From positions 1-7,467 of the forward strand of contig CAJJXN010000067.1 of the NCBI GenBank assembly GCA_905197115.1: a stretch of 7,467 nucleotides of DNA, written 5' to 3'. Positions 5,101-7,467 of the stretch are shown piece after piece (within the stretch, counting starts at the first letter, position 1; each line of letters opens with the position of its first letter). Below the pieces are notes generated by a model. That model was not told the origin of the DNA, did no database searches, and saw only the letters and a program-made list of their open reading frames with translations. This DNA comes from an uncultured Bacillota bacterium (GTDB lineage Bacteria; Bacillota_I; Bacilli_A; RFN20; CAG-631). A program made the translations under genes and the position numbers.

Positions 5101-7467
5101 TTATGATTATGAAGATGAAGGAAACGAATATGTAAATCTTGGGTTTTTTAAACAATTAGAAAAAATAAGCGATGATGAATTTATATATCCAAACAAAGAA
5201 GGAAAAGGCGTATATGGAGCAAGTCCTACTCAAAAACAATTTGAAATTGTAAAGAATGATTATCCAACTCAACTTGATGCTTTTTCTTTTCCAAATAATA
5301 GTTCTATTTTAACTTATAGTATATCTTCAATTAACCAATATCGTGCATATAGTACAATTACAAAAGAAAAATGGAATAAAGAGCAATATAAAAAAGATTT
5401 AGAAAAGTGTTTCATGTTTTATGCATTTGTGAAATTTGAAGGATTAAAAACCGAATTACCTTTATTTACCCTAAAAGATAAAAACAATGATATTATCGGT
5501 AAAATCGTTCTTTCATCTCAAGATAAATTAATTTATAAAAATTCAAGTAATGGAGTAGAAATTGAACTTTCATCTTCAATCGGACGAGGTAATTGGAATT
5601 TCATTGCTTTTAAACTTTATAAAAATAATGGTATTTTTAAACGAATAGCTTTGGTGCAAAATGATGAATATATTGAAAAAGCAACTGAATTAGAAAGTAA
5701 TCAAGTGGTATCATTGGTAATTAATCAACATATTTATTTACAACCAAGTTTATTAAAAGGTAGTTTTAAGATTGCATTTATGTCTATTGGAGCGAAAGAT
5801 TATAATCAATATCAATTAAAAAATATTTATTTAGATAGTCAAAAGCATATTTTCAATAAAGCAAAAGAACTAAAAAACACAACGACTTTCTATTCAAAGT
5901 TAGCTCCAACAAGTGAATTCATTTCCTTAAAAGGAACGCTGATGTCTAATCATGGATTAAAACCAATATATCTAAATCAAAAAAACAAAAAAATGATTTT
6001 CAAATACGACCCAGAGGAAAAAAGTCCGGTATATGCATCTTTTCATAACTTGAATCATCCCTTAACAAATTCAAAACCAATTATAGCTTATTCTCTTAAT
6101 AATTTATCAACAGAAGGGTTAATTCAATGTGATTTTAAATTAGAAGGCAATCTAAATCAAACAAGAACTATATTTGAAATTTATAAAAAGGATGTCCCTA
6201 TTTTATCTGTTTATACTCGTATACCTTCTAAAGCAATTGGGGAATATGGATTTAGTGAAAATCCAAAAACAACTTTGTATATTCGATTTTTCTCAGAAGA
6301 AGTTTCCCATGATTATTTATTTCCTACTCCTGTTTTAGAAGTAGAAGAAAATAAATGGCATACTTTAAAATTGATGATAAAAAATGGTTCCATATCAATT
6401 TATTATAATGATAAGTATATTTTAAATATTAGTGCATCATTAAATTTAGAAGATAGTATAATTTATTTGGGTAATTCTTTAATGGCTTTAGAAGAAGCAT
6501 TGAATGGTTATCTAAAGAATATATATATTGATAAAAATTCTTCTTCCAATTTTGATGTTACTCCAACTTTTAAAAAAATAACTATAAAAGATTTGTTAGG
6601 AAGAAAAAAGAAAACACAAATCATAACGAAAAATAAGACACTAACCTCTACCTTTATATATGATAAAACAAGAGTGATAAAAGAAATATTACCTGATAAT
6701 ACGATTGTAGACTATACCTATCTTGGTTCGGGATTATTATCTAAAAAGACTTTCACAAAAAATGATGAGATATATGAATCATGTACTTATTCATATGACA
6801 GTTTTCATCGACTTATTAAAGAAATTCACAATAAAAGTGTGACCACTTATCAATATGATGAATTTGGAAATATTAGTAAAACAAATTATCAAGATGCAGA
6901 TAATCCAAATGTTGATTTAGTTCGTAGTTATAATACATACACGCGATTATCTAATATTAAGAATACAACTTTTTCATCTTTAAAGAAAAATACTCTTTTC
7001 GAATATTCGACTACTATGCCAGATAAAATGACTGGAGTATATGACAAATATAATCAAGAAGAAGAGCATAGTTATGAATGGGATAATAATCGACTTATAA
7101 AAGTAGATGATTTAACATTTACATATAATCGTGATGGTTATCGAATTGCAAAAAAGAAAGGAACAGATACAACTACATATAAACTTGAAGGAAGTAAGGT
7201 AGTACAATTAAATAAAAATCGTCTTGTAATAGATTTTGTCTATGATGAAGATGATGAATTGTTTGCAATGGAGTATGATAATCAAATATATTATTACATC
7301 AAAGACCAAACAGGAAATATTGTAAAAATAATTGATGAAACAGGAAATACTATGGTAGAATATAGTTATAATGGATGGGGAAAAGTCAAAGTAATTTATG
7401 GTAGTCAAACTTCCGTGGCAGCACTCAATCCTTTCTTATATAAAAGTTATCTTTATGATGTAGAAAC
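1565..7467 (+). CDS. Giant RHS/YD-repeat protein, 3' end beyond window
   Basis: I read one open frame from the ATG at 1565 to the window edge without a stop: 1967 complete codons. It is preceded by AAAAGGAG (1547-1554). The order is: an unrecognised N-terminal head (1-195); an RHS entry segment (about 196-278); a YD block (about 280-580); two beta-rich inserts (about 583-850); a second YD block (about 855-1217); two LamG-like domains (about 1220-1660); a third YD block (about 1666-1899); and the start of the RHS core (1900 on). YD units include YDQRGNL, YDGKGNL, YDEQGRL, YDENGNV and YDEFGNI. RHS and TcC proteins fold into a hollow beta-shell that encloses a C-terminal toxin, which is cut off here. 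The N-terminus (MKQQYTNLTK) has no hydrophobic signal peptide and no TM segment was seen, so export must use another route. Hand-counted GC in four 60-nt samples was about 22%, below that of the holin gene. Most likely a polymorphic antibacterial or antihost toxin; the activity cannot be told without the tip. Confidence 0.93.
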   Translation, partial: MKQQYTNLTKNPTIEILNYYIKEEKITDREIKRSICPEQEILKINKNYILFVQMKVSKDYPLKELFYYITTQKVKKEIKLRIWETRLSSLAKPLSEQVIEEAGKIRERHLNLKEEVVIPAKEERKNHIIEITQHISIIKDSIYQFYIEIVDDDEDNEFEIIHNHYLLNKEIVGQAMINVEGKGLEPEIGFETISKPHIGTSFIHMRTRNLIHHFQEMSTNDKRVPIEFSIIFNKVINSNVNYVGKNMRPSFYYQITKYDQVVTIEDASGAKYYYQKMTLSSIKKEEYGIKKVEENETIVYYEPYTKNYLYYKKNNEIVHYDQQENKILFQNSNFKINGENRMITRIQKLTSKSGSFIEYKWSNQYLEKISNSSGDYVYINYDSGKKQIETIDYSTLQEVMSLTYDATSTLIGIKIEKYNGSSKSSSTNVTIVQNIEILYQSNRIKEIKNLKSNDYIQYSYELEQVKEVKEKELSTQKQYIYQYDYYKELFTKKIFENIIEVSEGQETSLILYYELDDYDRIISMHDNEGYFQTWNYDEIEDGKISKKEQPYYTACIAKQTNYLKNWNFHQFNEKEKWIIPPDKAKDISSEKYINEDFQLQRFKSDLMISQNFKFYRSGTYQIKMMIGKSDNFKVRLESDLYTKELSFSRISELAQWDKIISEEVFIDEEMAKKEFQIKVLCPQNGVLKYVILNRKEDAKIENLVKNGFFVDFDDKAKAIGWQCSENAKLQDGNCGYLGNYIAMINKDFQRNWIKQEIQEKGSPHQKYTLIIDSSSKIYKHESLKVSITFHHLDNDEETYHFDIGKRDSGGFFSRTISSTKAFSKITIQIESLTKKTICILGVILKKEVGSGYYQYNRFGNISQINDGNNIKCQIIYDNKQRIYTTETGNGELFYYEYDEKDRLNKIIDQYQNEVEYTYNEKDEIIQKTIRIEDESFSLTYQYDQRGNLIQVKDIYGRIRQQSYDGKGNLLTQKENAITYEYFYDEEDRLKRFFTQYQNKNYENSLDYSSTQKLIKMSNNYGLAYHFEYSQGRISKEKQNQLILNEYTHEFQGKEKEQLYTNLHQYGASPNKEKRIYNYKNQLINSFINDEKLQYDYDEQGRLIAIYEEKTKLNQPYNQKMMDLQYDENGNVSQFILNDYTYLNGKVIFNDYLKTQYEHDNLNRVQQKNVLSNEKEYQLNYDYEDEGNEYVNLGFFKQLEKISDDEFIYPNKEGKGVYGASPTQKQFEIVKNDYPTQLDAFSFPNNSSILTYSISSINQYRAYSTITKEKWNKEQYKKDLEKCFMFYAFVKFEGLKTELPLFTLKDKNNDIIGKIVLSSQDKLIYKNSSNGVEIELSSSIGRGNWNFIAFKLYKNNGIFKRIALVQNDEYIEKATELESNQVVSLVINQHIYLQPSLLKGSFKIAFMSIGAKDYNQYQLKNIYLDSQKHIFNKAKELKNTTTFYSKLAPTSEFISLKGTLMSNHGLKPIYLNQKNKKMIFKYDPEEKSPVYASFHNLNHPLTNSKPIIAYSLNNLSTEGLIQCDFKLEGNLNQTRTIFEIYKKDVPILSVYTRIPSKAIGEYGFSENPKTTLYIRFFSEEVSHDYLFPTPVLEVEENKWHTLKLMIKNGSISIYYNDKYILNISASLNLEDSIIYLGNSLMALEEALNGYLKNIYIDKNSSSNFDVTPTFKKITIKDLLGRKKKTQIITKNKTLTSTFIYDKTRVIKEILPDNTIVDYTYLGSGLLSKKTFTKNDEIYESCTYSYDSFHRLIKEIHNKSVTTYQYDEFGNISKTNYQDADNPNVDLVRSYNTYTRLSNIKNTTFSSLKKNTLFEYSTTMPDKMTGVYDKYNQEEEHSYEWDNNRLIKVDDLTFTYNRDGYRIAKKKGTDTTTYKLEGSKVVQLNKNRLVIDFVYDEDDELFAMEYDNQIYYYIKDQTGNIVKIIDETGNTMVEYSYNGWGKVKVIYGSQTSVAALNPFLYKSYLYDVE
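2150..2400 (+). other. RHS entry (plug-like) segment
   Basis: Residues about 196-278 contain GTSFIHMRTRNLIHHF, then a stretch with KRVPIEFSIIFNK and later GAKYYYQ. This follows the usual beginning of an RHS shell: a G..Y/F...TGNL..H.DLS segment, then R(L/V)P(I/V)..S..YNS, a GWR-like turn and a D.DG..Y.F hairpin. The canonical GxGW is replaced by a divergent GKNMRPSFYY. It marks the start of the cage. Confidence 0.6.
3311..4113 (+). other. Two beta-sandwich-like inserts between YD blocks
   Basis: Residues about 583-698 and 699-850 interrupt the YD pattern. The second begins with NGFFVDFDD followed by IGWQCSEN, and ends with alternating hydrophobic strands; this matches the NGDFE...GW... pattern of carbohydrate-binding-module-like jelly rolls found within RHS proteins of Bacillota. 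The first insert is beta-rich with TYQIKMMI and KEFQIKVL strands and may be a PA14-like or CBM-like module. Ligand binding is inferred from family resemblance only. Confidence 0.5.
5222..6539 (+). other. Pair of LamG/concanavalin-like domains
   Basis: Two jelly-roll domains lie in tandem. The first (about residues 1280-1440) has KCFMFYAFVKF, a PLFTL strand and GNWNFIAFKLYKNNG. The second (about 1506-1658) has EGLIQCDFKL, ENKWHTLKLMI, NGSISIYYND and ends with GYLKNIYID. The W-(N/H)-x-(I/L)-x-hydrophobic strand followed by a short NG hairpin is the LamG/Laminin_G_3 hallmark. Such domains commonly bind glycans or matrix and here would project from the RHS shell, perhaps for target attachment. 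Confidence 0.6.
7262..7467 (+). other. RHS-associated core, truncated by the window edge
   Basis: Residues 1900-1967 show YYYIKDQTGNIVKIIDETGN, then VEYSYNGWGKV, NPFLYKSYLYDVE. This is the RHS-associated core, whose usual continuation is TGLYYLxxRYYDPxxGRF. The window stops about where TGLYYL is expected, so the variable C-terminal tip starts shortly downstream. Confidence 0.92.

Noticed and set aside
7208..7408. Minus-strand open frame of 66 codons inside the RHS core
   Set aside because: The translation is Ile/Phe/Tyr-rich antisense of the conserved RHS core, as expected from AT-rich coding DNA; the + strand reading is clearly conserved.
1565..7467. RHS gene as a frameshifted pseudogene or as TGA-recoded Mollicutes DNA
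   Set aside because: The frame reads through to the edge without any TAA, TAG or TGA, Trp is TGG throughout, and YD motifs and the core remain in the same frame.

Overview
The window is very AT-rich DNA with strong AAAGGAGG-type ribosome binding sites. All four genes lie on the + strand and use the standard bacterial code: TGG encodes Trp and no TGA is read through. This fits a low-GC Bacillota, perhaps a gut Bacilli/Erysipelotrichia-like or Clostridia-like lineage; the exact taxon cannot be set from the sequence.

Layout: positions 1-114 are an upstream region with two overlapping sigma-A-like promoters and a set of GTTAA-N7-TTAAC palindromes. Next come two small phage-lysis-type genes: a single-TM coiled-coil protein (115-384) and a three-TM Hol44-like holin (404-673). 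A two-part protein follows (691-1542), with a Fic-like but motif-less N-terminal half and an intact MNT-type nucleotidyltransferase motif in its C-terminal half. The rest (1565 to the window end) is one uninterrupted reading frame of at least 1967 codons for a giant RHS/YD-repeat protein. Its YD-repeat blocks are interrupted by two stretches of beta-sandwich/LamG-like domains, and it runs off the window inside the RHS-associated core, just before the place where a variable C-terminal toxin normally begins.

Gaps between the genes are only 17-22 nt, each next gene has its own strong Shine-Dalgarno, and no terminator is visible, so the four genes look like one operon. The RHS protein has no visible signal peptide, while a holin is encoded in the same operon. 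The working hypothesis is that a phage lysis module has been kept to release a very large RHS toxin, comparable in principle to holin-assisted export of clostridial toxins (TcdE). The nucleotidyltransferase could be an accessory modifier, regulator or protective factor. The toxin tip, any immunity gene and any endolysin lie outside the window, so this remains inference.
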